NCBI GenBank assembly: GCA_963665765.1
Contig: OY762464.1
Location: 1,364,001-1,428,000, forward strand
Direction of reading: 5' to 3'
DNA from: Bin76 sp963665765
Lineage (GTDB): Bacteria; Actinomycetota; Acidimicrobiia; Spongiisociales; ZC4RG35
DNA: 64,000 nucleotides
The translations under genes and the position numbers were made by a program. The notes under the pieces were generated by a model. It searched no databases. It had not been told where the DNA came from and saw only the letters and a program-made list of their open reading frames with translations. Shown one piece after another: positions 1-9,105 of this stretch; the stretch's first letter is position 1, and each line of letters begins with the position of its first letter.

Positions 1-231
1 ATGATCGGAGACACCGACGACGACCTCATCTCCGCCCAGGCAGCCGGGAGCGCCGGCATTTTGATCAATCATCATGGGTATCACCCGCTGGGCGACCCCA
101 CCCTGGAAAGCTTTTTTGCGGAGGGGCTCCTCAAGGCGCTCCAACGGGCGGGATTGCGAACCTCCAACGGAACTCCGATCAAACAGAGGCCCGGAGGCCA
201 TCGGTCATCCGGCCAAGCCTTCGGCAGATAG
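1..231 (+). CDS. HAD-superfamily hydrolase, C-terminal fragment (5' end outside window)
   Basis: The 76 visible residues open with IGDTDDDLISAQAAGSAGI, which matches the last conserved motif of HAD phosphatases (GDxxxDxxxAxxAG): the aspartates bind Mg2+ and the AAG turn follows. In phosphoglycolate phosphatase-like proteins this motif lies well over 100 residues into the protein, so the ATG at base 1 is probably internal and the gene starts upstream. The substrate cannot be told from this piece. The last 25 residues are basic, low in complexity and not conserved-looking, so the tail may be degraded. Confidence 0.7.
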   Translation: MIGDTDDDLISAQAAGSAGILINHHGYHPLGDPTLESFFAEGLLKALQRAGLRTSNGTPIKQRPGGHRSSGQAFGR

Positions 232-244
232 TACCGACGCCGAT

Positions 245-266
245 CGGCTGTTACAGGTAACAGCCG
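245..266. repeat. Perfect inverted repeat with CTGTTACA core; core recurs at 318 and 345
   Basis: Arms CGGCTGTTAC and GTAACAGCCG flank a 2-base centre. The octamer CTGTTACA occurs here and again near 318-325 and 345-352, so three copies fall within about 110 bases between the HAD gene and the 3' end of res. No T-run follows, so this is not an obvious intrinsic terminator. A protein-binding dyad or a mobile-element scar are both possible. Confidence 0.35.
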
Positions 267-429
267 GCAGCGTCGCCGCAACGACAAAACCCTACACGCG
301 AGAATAATCAACACGCGCTGTTACAGCAGGCACCAACATAGAACCTGTTACACCCGTCCGCCAAGCCGGAATCGCTGGCGTGTTGGCAAAAACAGCAGAC
401 ACACCGTTTGGGCAAGGTGATGTTGACGG

Positions 430-2931
430 CTAAAGATCTTTACTGCCTTGTGTCTTATAGAGAGTAACGAGATTGTCGCTGGTAGCGGTCGTGACTATGT
501 GTTCTTGGATCTTGTGATCTTTCACGTCTAAACGACGTAGTTGTCCTTCGATTGTGTCCACGAGTTCGATCCTGCCGAACCGGTGCCCGTGTTTTTTGGT
601 ATAGAGGACAAGTCCTTTGGCTTTTGATACGGCGTCGGGTAGATGAGCGCCGTGGGGGTCGAGCATGTCGATCTCGATCTTGTTGCCGGTCCGGCGGAAG
701 AAGAGAAAGTCAGGATAGAGGGGTTTATGTTCTCCGGGAGTTCGTTCGTAGGGGATCGCGAACGACCAAGGCTTCCTGTCGGGGTTCCGCAGCCAAGCAA
801 CACAGTTCGGTATTTCGATGTTCAGCGTGTCCTTCTCTAGTTGGTTGAAGTCGTCCGCGAAGTTCCCTCGTTCGTCGACATAAAGATGATTCTTCCACGA
901 ATCGGTACCTTGTGAACGTTTCCACTCCACTCGGTTGGGGTAGCGAATCTTCGTTTCTGAGGGAAGGTCTGCCATTAATGCGATGGAATCATAGGTCGCG
1001 TGGCGGTTCTCGGGCAGCCGGTCTGTGTCGTCGGCAAACTGCTGCCGCCACCGGTCAACTCGATTCCGTGCCGTGTTTTCGACGGATGCAGCAATGGCAG
1101 GGTCGGTGAGCAACGCGGCTATTTCGATCTTGGCATGGCGGATCTGCGCTATGTCATTGATCCCGGCAACGACGGTTTGCCAGAAGTCGCGGTGGAGGCC
1201 TTCCCCGATCTTGCGACCCGCTTCCTCGAAAAGGTGGTCGATGTTCTCTGGGGCGGTGGCTACTTCGTGGACCCTTGTGTCGACATATTTTTGTTTGGTC
1301 AGGTCGTAGACCCGCGCGCCATAGGAAATCAGGGCTTTTCCACGTACTTGGTCCACGAAGCTCTGCTCGCCGCGTTTCTCGGTCAGTCGCTTGCCGAGGA
1401 GTCTGCACACCTCGTTCTTTGCCTGCTGGATCGCCGACTCGGCGATCTTGTCCTGGGTTAACGCACGGGCCATGCGCATCATACGGTTTACCTGTTTCGT
1501 TTTTCTGATTGTGGGTACTATGTAGCCGGGTATTTGAGCGAGAGCCTGATAGATGGCCTCTGAACCGTCGGCGCGGCGGAGCGACACTGTTTCCTCGGAT
1601 GTTTCTATGGGTATCGGTATGTGTTCGTGGTCAGGGTCGGTCAGATGTTTCACCATGGATTTGACCGCTTTGGTGTCGTAGTGGGGAAGAAACAAAGCGA
1701 CCGAGTTGAGACTCTCGTCTGTTTCGATTCGCCTGGCGAGTGGGGTGCGGACCATCCGTCCGATCAGCTGGGCGATGTGAGTAGCGTCCCGGGCTTTGCG
1801 GTAGGACATTATCGCTTCGGCGCGGGGGCAGTCCCAACCGGTGGACAGCGCTGTTTTGAAGAACACAACACGTGCGTCTCTGTCTCCATCTATCCGGGAT
1901 GGTGCAAGGTACCGGATCGTAAAGCCGTCTACATCGAGAACGATGGGATCCTCGAAAGCGTGTGCAAAAGCGTAGTTTGGCAGGGCAACGGGAAGCTGGT
2001 CGTTGATCGCTCTGATAGCTGCTGCCAGGTCGGTGCTAGTCCCTTTCTTGCCCGTGGGGGCGTTTTCTACTTGTACTATGAATAGTGGCACCACGGGCTG
2101 TTCGCCGTGTTCCGCGCAATATGCGTCCCATCGTTCGGTGTATTCACGCCAATGGCGGGTCGCTTCCCGCAGCAGAGTCATGTCGCTCCGTTGGGAGTCG
2201 GCACGATGGTAGAGGACTATCCGATCCTTCAACAACCCTGATGTTCTAACCTCCGCGGAATCGACGTTGACGGGATGTACGGTGCGTGTGCCCTTGATGA
2301 GATCGTTGAACCGTTTGGGGGTGGCTGAGATGCCCAGCACCAGCGGCGCCGGCCGCATTTCGCTGCTGCCCTTGAGAAACTTTTGGATGATCGTTTCCGG
2401 TATGTTCCTGTCGCGGGTGGTGCGACGCATGCCCCGATGCGCTTCGTCGATTATCACCACGAAACGGGAACCCATCTGACCGATGGTGTTGTCCAGCGTC
2501 TGCCAGATCGTGTGCTGGCGTCTGTCCCCGAGCGTCGTGAGAAGTTTGTCCGTGCCGAGCTTCTGCGTGTTCAAAAAGTAGACATGTCCCGCAGGCAACC
2601 TCGGCCGGTCGAACGACGAGTCGATGACCGTCAACGCAAACGGCGACAGAACATCTGAGGTGTCGAGCATCTTGTCGCGGGTCTGAAGGTTCAATTCCGG
2701 CAAATCTGTTATCCATAGGAACGCAACATCGGAATTCGGGGGCGCGTGGTCGTCTCCCTCGATTATTCGTTCTATGAGTCTGGTAGCTATAACTGTTTTG
2801 CCTGCGCCGGTAGGGGCCGACAGCACGACCGCCTGGGGCGAATGGGGGTCTGCTATCGACGCTGCTTGCCGAAGCCTCGTAACAAGATCATCCACGGCTA
2901 CCCGTTGGAAATCTTTCAGAGTCAGTCTCAT
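430..2931 (-). CDS. res: Type III restriction-modification system, restriction (Res) subunit
   Basis: This 833-residue protein would cut DNA after ATP-driven translocation, in complex with the Mod subunit encoded just upstream. It begins MRLTLKDFQRVAVDDL, a Q-motif-like start, followed by a Walker A motif (APTGAGKT, about residues 40-46), a DEAH box (IIDEAHRG), GISATPKRF (motif III) and LIGRMVRTP (motif VI) of an SF2 helicase. Near the C-terminus, YPDFLFF followed by IEIDMLDPHG fits the PD-(D/E)xK endonuclease domain of Res subunits. The ATG at 2931 was chosen because it overlaps the mod stop (ATGA, 2928-2931), the usual arrangement. Sequence further upstream in this frame only reads through mod in the wrong frame. 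Res itself looks intact; its partner is frameshifted. Confidence 0.88.
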   Translation of the reverse strand: MRLTLKDFQRVAVDDLVTRLRQAASIADPHSPQAVVLSAPTGAGKTVIATRLIERIIEGDDHAPPNSDVAFLWITDLPELNLQTRDKMLDTSDVLSPFALTVIDSSFDRPRLPAGHVYFLNTQKLGTDKLLTTLGDRRQHTIWQTLDNTIGQMGSRFVVIIDEAHRGMRRTTRDRNIPETIIQKFLKGSSEMRPAPLVLGISATPKRFNDLIKGTRTVHPVNVDSAEVRTSGLLKDRIVLYHRADSQRSDMTLLREATRHWREYTERWDAYCAEHGEQPVVPLFIVQVENAPTGKKGTSTDLAAAIRAINDQLPVALPNYAFAHAFEDPIVLDVDGFTIRYLAPSRIDGDRDARVVFFKTALSTGWDCPRAEAIMSYRKARDATHIAQLIGRMVRTPLARRIETDESLNSVALFLPHYDTKAVKSMVKHLTDPDHEHIPIPIETSEETVSLRRADGSEAIYQALAQIPGYIVPTIRKTKQVNRMMRMARALTQDKIAESAIQQAKNEVCRLLGKRLTEKRGEQSFVDQVRGKALISYGARVYDLTKQKYVDTRVHEVATAPENIDHLFEEAGRKIGEGLHRDFWQTVVAGINDIAQIRHAKIEIAALLTDPAIAASVENTARNRVDRWRQQFADDTDRLPENRHATYDSIALMADLPSETKIRYPNRVEWKRSQGTDSWKNHLYVDERGNFADDFNQLEKDTLNIEIPNCVAWLRNPDRKPWSFAIPYERTPGEHKPLYPDFLFFRRTGNKIEIDMLDPHGAHLPDAVSKAKGLVLYTKKHGHRFGRIELVDTIEGQLRRLDVKDHKIQEHIVTTATSDNLVTLYKTQGSKDL

Positions 2932-5095
2932 GGGCGGAGTGTCCCCGGAATGTTGATGGCGAAGTTGCGCAGGTAGTCCCTGTACAACTGGCGCACGTGC
3001 AAGTCCTTGCCGAAGGCTTGACGCATCTCCGCGAAAGCAGCGTCGGAGTTCGTCACCAGCCACACGTGGGTGACTTGCCCGTGGGAGGCTACGGCCCCGG
3101 CAAAACGAGAGACGTGTTGTTCGTTGAACAACACACCATAGGTGGATGATGCTGGGAGGGACCAAGGAACGGTTCCGTCCCAGTTTTCCCAGTCGCCTAC
3201 CGAACCGGCCGCCATCCACAACATGGGAGCAACCGCGTTGAAATGGCGTCCCAGTTCCACGTTATCGGATTCGAGATAATCGAGACGAAGGAAAACCGCG
3301 TTCTCTGTCAACCCATCGGAAAAACCGTGGTCCGGCAGATATCGTTCCGGGTATCTGCCGTTCAGAGGCGTGCCGTCGGAACGATGTCCCCTGATCGCTG
3401 CTTCGCATCGGGGTTTGGTAACCAACCAAAAGATTCCCCTCGCTTCGTGTTCGGCGTCCCCCTTGAACACCCCCCCCCTTTCGCCGCCAGGTCCTTGGTG
3501 TCATTGTCGGTGACTTCGTTGTTCGTGACCAGCACACAACGACGTTGTCCTCCATCCTGAGCGTTCAGCAGTGCTGTGGCGTGGAGTGTGGTGGCGGAAC
3601 CCGCGAAAAAATCGAGGATCAGGGCGTCGGGTTTGGACGCCAGCAACGCATCAAGCGTGTCCCGCACCGCGTAAAGGGATTTGGGGTAGTCGAAACGGCG
3701 GCCACCCAAGAGCTCCCGCAACAGATCGGTTCCCCCGGTGCCAGCGTCGTGCCGAGACCTATGCCACATAGTCTTGACATGTCGGTGCCGCACATCCACA
3801 TAACGCACATCGGCCACGCCTGTTTTCTCGTCGCGGTTCACCACCTCGAGAAGACCGGCCTCGAGTTGAGCCTGCGGCCCGGCCGACAGATACGAAACGG
3901 CCCATGTGCGACGTTTGGGATCGTACTTCCCTACTCGAGCCAGACCCAGATTGGCAAGTTCCAGCAGCTTTTCGCGTCCCAGTCCCCACCGTCCCAGCGA
4001 CCCGTTTTTTCGGATGGGCCAAGCTACCGGAAACCCGTCTATGGTGAGGTCAACCTCTGGAGCGAGGGAGTCGTACTCCGACGGGTCGATATTCCCTGGG
4101 AGGCTGCGTTCCTTCAGGCTTTCTCCTGCTGTCACAATCCGCCGAGCCGCCGGGTCGATAGCGATCGGATACACCATGTTCGGCCGGTCCGACGGAAGCG
4201 CTCCGGCTCCGGCCCTGAGCAATCCGCTCCATCGGGGTGCTTCGCCCTTTCGGCCCGCGTCCTTCCCGGCCCATGTGAAAAGGTCGTCGGGTCTGGGCTC
4301 CACCTCCGCCTCGCCGAAGAAAACAAAATGAGCGTATTCCTCGACCCGGGAGAACCGCTGCTGCGCAACACCCTTCGGATTATTCATGATCGTCACCATC
4401 TGGTGATAGGCGTGAGGGAACATCTCCCTCAGCAAAACCCCCAGATGATGCACCTCGTGCTCGTCGATCGTCACCACCAGCACACCATCCGGTTTCAGCA
4501 AAGGCCCGGCCAACCGCAGACGCTTCTCCATGAAAGACAGCCACTTCGAATGGCGATAAGAATCGTTCTCGTCCACGAAACGGTTGTTGTACTTCCACGA
4601 CCTATCGCCCGTGTTGTACGGAGGATCAATATAGATGCAATCCACCTTTCCCGCGTACGCATAGGTCAGCAACTGCAAGACATGAAAGTTCTCTCCTTCG
4701 ATAACCACATGAGCAGGCCGATCGTCCGGTCCCCGCCGCACGCCACCCACAGACTTCAAACCCGGAAAAACCGGGTCCTCGAACCGTTTCACCACCAACA
4801 GGTCCCCGACCAACGCCTCCGACCGGGGTCCATCTTCGCCCTTTGGCACAAGGGTTGCCAGGCCTTCGTGGGTTTTCAACACCCGATACTCTGTCACATG
4901 TTCAGGAACATTCCGCCTCTCGACAACCATGCCTTCCCTAATCGGCACCCCGAAAAGAACCACGGTCTCCGGAATGTGCTCCTCGAACACCAATCCGAAG
5001 CGCTTGCTGCTCTTCAGCGTCTTCACCTCGCTCATGAGCCGCCCCCGCAGAACAGGGTCGGCCACTTCACCGATCAGGTCTTCGAGCTTCGCCAC
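2928..5095 (-). CDS. mod: Type III restriction-modification system, DNA-adenine methyltransferase (Mod), frameshifted at a G9 tract
   Basis: This is a beta-class N6-adenine methyltransferase and the specificity subunit of the type III system. In the first frame, motif IV is IDPPYNTG (DPPY at about residues 157-160) and motif I is ILDFFAGSATTLHA (about residue 495). Motif IV preceding motif I is the beta-class order. The frame breaks at a run of nine G (3478-3470 on the coding strand): KDLAAKGGG then runs into an unrelated tail. The family C-terminus (VFKGDAEHEARGIFWLVTKP... to a stop at 2928) continues in another frame. The GTG at 5095 was chosen because residues VAKLEDLIGEVADPVLR match the usual N-terminus; nothing further upstream does. 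A tract of 7 or 10 G would rejoin the frames. It may be a phase-OFF allele, a pseudogene or a sequencing indel. Confidence 0.85.
3470..3478 (-). repeat. Homopolymer G9 tract inside mod (candidate phase-variation switch)
   Basis: The coding strand reads AAA followed by nine G and then TGTTC. Coding similarity leaves one frame before the tract and resumes in another immediately after it. Poly-G tracts in type III mod genes are known phase-variation switches in some host-adapted bacteria. Confidence 0.75.
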
Positions 5096-5118
5096 AAGCG
5101 CCTGCCTACGAAACTGTC

Positions 5119-5415
5119 CTATCGGGTTTCCGGGTGGGCAGCGACCGAATCGGCCGTTCGAGCCAGACCAAGGAGGAACAGCAGGGACACGCCGTACTGG
5201 TCGGCGTTGTGTTGAGTCCAAACGACATCCAACAGATGGGCAGCCTGCTGATACGCCCATCTTCGATTGTCCGGTTCAGCAGGGTTCAGATCAGGTCGGG
5301 CGGAAAGCACCCCTGAAGCCGTGGCCGCGACAACAGGACACCAGTGTCCACGGTGTGGCCACCCCTCGCAACAGCGTTCACTTTGCCGGTTGCTGGTTTC
5401 GAAGACATCTGCCAT
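5119..5415 (-). CDS. Small hypothetical protein directly upstream of mod
   Basis: A reading frame of up to 98 residues ends 23 bases before the mod start on the same strand. I do not recognise it. The second half (DNRRWAYQQAAHLLDVVWTQ, then a hydrophobic helix SLLFLLGLA) has a protein-like composition, while the first 25 residues look less convincing, so the true start may be internal. Its position suggests co-transcription with mod-res. It could also be the 3' remnant of a larger lost gene. Confidence 0.4.
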   Translation of the reverse strand: MADVFETSNRQSERCCEGWPHRGHWCPVVAATASGVLSARPDLNPAEPDNRRWAYQQAAHLLDVVWTQHNADQYGVSLLFLLGLARTADSVAAHPETR

Positions 5416-5802
5416 CGGCGGGGAACTCTTCCTGTCGGGTCAAGGGGGTTACAGGGGCCGGTGTAAAAAGTGATGCTACCCACCGGGTATGGTCACCGCT
5501 CGGGAATCCACCAAGAACCTTTCTCCTGGGCTGATGCTGGTCGGGACCCTTCCCTGACGAGGAAACGTTCCCGAATCCTGTGACCAAGAAGGGACATTGA
5601 CCCGGGATCCCAGCAACCAACCTGAACACAGGGAACCCCAGGTGATCTGCTCTATGGGTTTTTCAGCCACACTAGCCCGACGGTTAGGGGTGCTTGCACG
5701 GGCTACAGCGCTTCCCGGGACACACGTTCGCGGAGGCGGAATGTCGAAAGCCTGTGAAGTGGTAGGCTTCGTGATCGACCACATGTTGCACCTGGTCAGA
5801 GG
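5416..5802. other. 387-base stretch with no convincing gene
   Basis: Frames on both strands are short and show no recognisable motif or conserved-looking composition. The right half leads into the start of the DUF262 remnant (GAGG at about 5799-5802 just before ATG 5803) and may hold its former promoter. Nothing else was identified. Confidence 0.5.
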
Positions 5803-6069
5803 ATGAATGCTTACACGAACACGCTGCAGGAGGCGTTTCAAGGCGACCGGCGTTTCGTCATCCCGGTGTGTCAGTGTCCTTAAGTGTGGAGCCGTGACCG
5901 GCCATGGGAACCTCTCTGGAGCGATGTTGAGTCGACGGCTGTTCGCTTGGCAGAGCCGCGACAGAAATCACATCGCGCTGGCAAACCGCAGACACCCAAA
6001 CACCGGTCCGAGACGAGTTCTTGGCTTGACCCCAAGTCTGACCCTCGCGGACGCTCATTTCACGGTTGA
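5803..6069 (+). pseudogene. DUF262 (GmrSD-type) protein, degenerate N-terminal remnant
   Basis: Reading from ATG 5803 gives an opening typical of DUF262 proteins: TLQEAFQGDRRFVIPVCQ, then after a stop VWSRDRPWEPLWSDVESTAV. The family consensus around the break is 'FxIPxYQRPYVWxxxxxWxxLWxD', so the stop TAA (5878-5880) replaces the tyrosine codon. The frame ends at 6069 after a poorly conserved stretch, and the rest of the several-hundred-residue protein is absent. DUF262 domains occur in GmrSD type IV restriction enzymes and other defence proteins, which fits its place between a type III system and a protease gene. It appears dead. Confidence 0.7.
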
Positions 6070-6108
6070 CGGAGAATTCGACATCAGGCCCAATGAGGCT
6101 ACACCTAG

Positions 6109-6990
6109 ATGAACAATCATGATGAACTCAAAGTGGCTGGCTACTACAACTCCCTTTCCGCTGTGCCCCGGTACATAAGGATGTACTTTGGCCAGACGTT
6201 TCTTGCTCACGGCACCTGCTTTTTTGTGATGTCCGAAGAAGGACCTGTGCTTGTTACGAACCGTCATAACTTCACCGGGCGCAACAATCTCACCGGGAAG
6301 GTATTGCATCGGAAGGGCGGCATACCGGATCATGCGGTTGTGACGATGCATGGCCCCCACGAAGTCCACTACCACATTGATTTGGTGGATCACAGCAACC
6401 CCGAGATCCCTGCTTGGACAGAACACCCGACGTTGGGGGCCAGGGCGGACATTGTTGCCTTGCCGGTCAGGGAGATGACGAACATCGTAGGCGAGATCAA
6501 CAGCGTCTCTTTGGAGAACGACTGGCACAGATGGGACGTTGGAAGCGAGTTACACGTCATCGGCTACCCGTACGGGCAAATAGGAGGACCGTTCCCTATC
6601 TGGTCGAAGGGCTTTATCGCCTCGGAACCTGATTTTGACATCTCTGGCTTGCCCGTATTCCTCATTGACTGTAGGTCGCGTCCCGGTCAGTCCGGTTCCC
6701 CCGTTTTCGCACATTTTCGTGCAGGGGCCGTCGTGGAGCACGAGGGACAGGGCTACCAGGCGAAAAAGCCCATCAACTACTTTGTAGGTGTCTATTCCGG
6801 CAGGCTGCGCTCTGACTCCGACCTTGGGCTGGTTTGGAAACGAAAAAGCGTCGAGGAACTCGTGAACCACGCTGTAAACCACGGGACACAACACAGATCG
6901 GACCTGCGTCGACACCGGTTTTCCGCGACTGTCCAAAGAGAATTCAGTCTCAACCAGTACCTTCAGAATGACATAGATGAACTCGAGTAA
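6109..6990 (+). CDS. Trypsin-like serine protease domain protein
   Basis: This 293-residue protein has the S1-fold triad in order: His53 in VTNRHNFTGRN, Asp114 in ARADIVALP, and Ser195 in RPGQSGSPVF (GxSGxP type). No signal peptide or membrane segment is visible, so it is probably cytoplasmic. It resembles stand-alone trypsin-like proteins found near restriction and other defence genes rather than secreted HtrA proteases; there is no PDZ domain. It lies 39 bases after a dead DUF262 remnant and about 1 kb from the type III operon, so a defence-associated effector or regulator role is plausible but unproven. The C-terminal 50 residues are charged and of no known type. The ATG at 6109 is the only start that keeps the N-terminal strand. 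Confidence 0.8.
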   Translation: MNNHDELKVAGYYNSLSAVPRYIRMYFGQTFLAHGTCFFVMSEEGPVLVTNRHNFTGRNNLTGKVLHRKGGIPDHAVVTMHGPHEVHYHIDLVDHSNPEIPAWTEHPTLGARADIVALPVREMTNIVGEINSVSLENDWHRWDVGSELHVIGYPYGQIGGPFPIWSKGFIASEPDFDISGLPVFLIDCRSRPGQSGSPVFAHFRAGAVVEHEGQGYQAKKPINYFVGVYSGRLRSDSDLGLVWKRKSVEELVNHAVNHGTQHRSDLRRHRFSATVQREFSLNQYLQNDIDELE

Positions 6991-7226
6991 ACACAGCCGC
7001 ACATGCCTACTGCACAGCGAAAACGACGCAGAGGGTCAGAGAAGCCTTCACCCTGAAGGGCGCAGCAGCGGCCAGTTGCAGGACGGTACTCTGTTTGAAG
7101 GGGCCAGGCTCGCAGGTTTCCCTAGTCAACGGATTTAATCCTGCTTGCTGGCTTGGTGTCCACCTACTCCGCTTGCTTCAAAGAGTCCTCAGACAAGCAC
7201 CCCTTGACAGTATTGAGCTGCGACAG

Positions 7227-7261
7227 AAACGGTTCCAAAATCGGGGCAAAACGGTTCCAAA
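7227..7261. repeat. Two direct copies of AAACGGTTCCAAA
   Basis: Exact 13-base copies lie at 7227-7239 and 7249-7261. Their starts are 22 bases apart, about two helical turns, so both would face the same side of the DNA. They sit in the 430-base intergenic stretch 6991-7420, where no gene was seen. The spacing suggests a paired protein-binding site; no cognate regulator is apparent. Confidence 0.35.
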
Positions 7262-7420
7262 CCCCCTCGACCGCAAGCCTGTGACCTTGGGCGGGAACCA
7301 TTTCGCGCCAGCGCCACAAGGGCGTAATGTGGCGCGCAATTCGTTATGTTCGTCGTGCAGGTTGTTTCTGTAGGGTAGTTTATTGGGCCTTCTTCGACTA
7401 CGGTTCTAGAGGCGTGGTCA

Positions 7421-7748
7421 ATGCTGGAGTTTTGGGACGTGCAGCGGAATGGGGACAAGGTGGTGGTGGCACCTTACAAGGACTACTTTAGAAGCCTGGA
7501 GGAGCAGATTCAGCTCCGAAGAGTTAGCTCTCTTGGAAGTACCGCTGAGCGACTTTGAAACCACAATCCAAAAGGGGGCGGTTGCGCGGGCGACGGAGAC
7601 AGCGGGGCGGATCGCGGTGGGTGACGACTTGCCGATGCTGATCACCGACGCCAATATGTTGCGTCCCTACTTCGAGGGACCGGGAGTGGGAATCTCTTAT
7701 GAGACCGACGCTCCGGCCAAACCACCTCCCGTACCGGGAGGAGGCTGA
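7421..7748 (+). pseudogene. Unrecognised ORF split by a frameshift
   Basis: From ATG 7421 one frame gives MLEFWDVQRNGDKVVVAPYK and about 10 further credible residues before ending at 7558. A second frame then gives SSEELALLEVPLSDFETTIQ and continues to a stop at 7748 through ITDANMLRPYFEGPGVGI and a proline-rich end. Composition and spacing suggest one original protein of about 105-110 residues with a single-base shift near 7510. I do not recognise the family. Further shifts downstream (an acidic, Thr-rich stretch to about 7900) may be more of the same decayed gene. It may be only a fragment of a larger ATPase-type protein, but that is a guess. Confidence 0.35.
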
Positions 7749-8121
7749 CCCTGATCACCCACCGGGCAGGGTTGACGATGAAAACGAGAACGGCGGCCGG
7801 GACACAACTTCCGAAGCTCCTGTGCCCATGCCCGGAGACGAGGACACCACCAACCGCCCGAGGGATGCTGATGACACTACAACCACCACGTCACCCTGAA
7901 CGGAGGTTTCTTTCAAACCAACCCCGTCCACAAACCGGGACAGATCCAATATTCAGCGCCCGGCCTCCTCTGTCTGGGTAACAGCCGTACAGAGAAGCAC
8001 TTCACAGCATTTCATCCCAAACCACCCCATGCGTGATATGTTGGGGGTGTGGCAGCGCCGGCGGGCCCCTCGGGTGATGAATCGAAGTCAGACCGCTATT
8101 GCAAAGAACATTACGCGGCGA
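7749..8121. other. 373-base gap with degenerate low-complexity coding only
   Basis: One frame here reads an acidic Asp/Glu/Thr-rich stretch to about 7899 that may be the decayed tail of the split ORF before it. No complete gene, RNA or clear terminator was seen before glpX, which ends at 8122. Confidence 0.4.
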
Positions 8122-9105
8122 TCAACCCCGGGGCGTCCGGTGGGGATCCGATTGAGCCAGATGGTGGTAAGTACGGAGGTAGCGGATGGTTCCGGTGCCG
8201 GCCCGCATGGTGACGCTGTGGGTGATCGCTTGCCCATGGCCGAATTCGACCCCCCGCAAGAACTCCCCGGTGGTCACTCCGGTGGCAGCCAGATAGGCCT
8301 CGCCTCCGCCCACCAGATCGGTGGTGGTCATCACCCGATCGAGATCCTGGCCGTGATCGGCGGCATATTGGCGTTGACGGTCGCTCCCCGCCCACAGGCG
8401 GGTCTGGATCTCTCCCCCCATGCACCGCATGGCCGCGGCGGCGATCACCGCCTCCGGCGAGCCGCCGATCCCCACCAGCAAATCGATCCCCGTCTCGGGC
8501 CGGGCGGTGGCAATGGCCGCGGAAACATCCCCATCACCAATCAGCCGGATTCGGGACCCGGCCCGACGTATCTGCCTGATGTATTCCCGGTTGCGAGGTC
8601 GGTCCAACACGATCACGGTCAACTGGTCGAGTTCCAAGCCCTTGGCCTGGGCCACCCGGCTCAGATTGTGGCTGACCGGCGCCTCCAAATTGATCATCCC
8701 CCTCGCCTCGGGGCCCACCGCCAGCTTGTCCATGTAGACCAACCCGCCGGGAGAGAACATGGTCCCCCGCTCGGAAACGGCGATCACCGACAGGGCGCCC
8801 GGTCCCCCCCGGGCAGTCAGCGCCGTTCCATCCACAGGATCGACCGCGATGTCCACTCGAACTCCCCGGCCGTTCCCCACCCGTTCCCCGTTGTGAAGCA
8901 TGGGTGCGTGGTCTTTCTCGCCTTCCCCGATCACCACCACCCCGTCCAGATCCATAATGCTCAGACGTTCCCGCATTCCATCCACGGCCGCTTGATCCAC
9001 CGCTTCCTTGTCGGCTCTGCCCTGCCAGTGGGCGGCGGCAATCGCCGCCTGCTCGGTTACCTTGGCGAGGTCGAGAGCGTAGCTGTGATGGGTGTCCGGA
9101 GTCAT
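8122..9105 (-). CDS. glpX: Class II fructose-1,6-bisphosphatase
   Basis: This 327-residue enzyme hydrolyses fructose 1,6-bisphosphate to fructose 6-phosphate in gluconeogenesis. It shows the Li+-sensitive phosphatase signatures: VVIGEGEKDHAPML (metal-binding GEGEKD), VDIAVDPVDGTALTARG (DPVDGT), and GIGGSPEAVIAAAAM near the substrate site. Length and motif order match GlpX of actinobacteria, where it is usually the only FBPase. ATG 9105 overlaps the stop of the upstream thiolase gene (ATGA), indicating translational coupling. The pairing suggests growth on fatty acid- or acetyl-CoA-derived carbon feeding gluconeogenesis, which is inference. The C-terminus is normal. Confidence 0.93.
   Translation of the reverse strand: MTPDTHHSYALDLAKVTEQAAIAAAHWQGRADKEAVDQAAVDGMRERLSIMDLDGVVVIGEGEKDHAPMLHNGERVGNGRGVRVDIAVDPVDGTALTARGGPGALSVIAVSERGTMFSPGGLVYMDKLAVGPEARGMINLEAPVSHNLSRVAQAKGLELDQLTVIVLDRPRNREYIRQIRRAGSRIRLIGDGDVSAAIATARPETGIDLLVGIGGSPEAVIAAAAMRCMGGEIQTRLWAGSDRQRQYAADHGQDLDRVMTTTDLVGGGEAYLAATGVTTGEFLRGVEFGHGQAITHSVTMRAGTGTIRYLRTYHHLAQSDPHRTPRG

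Noticed and set aside
3545..5215. 556-codon open frame on the plus strand across mod
   Set aside because: It runs antisense to the methyltransferase, is rich in His/Arg/Pro, and contains no family motif; it is a GC-bias shadow of mod.
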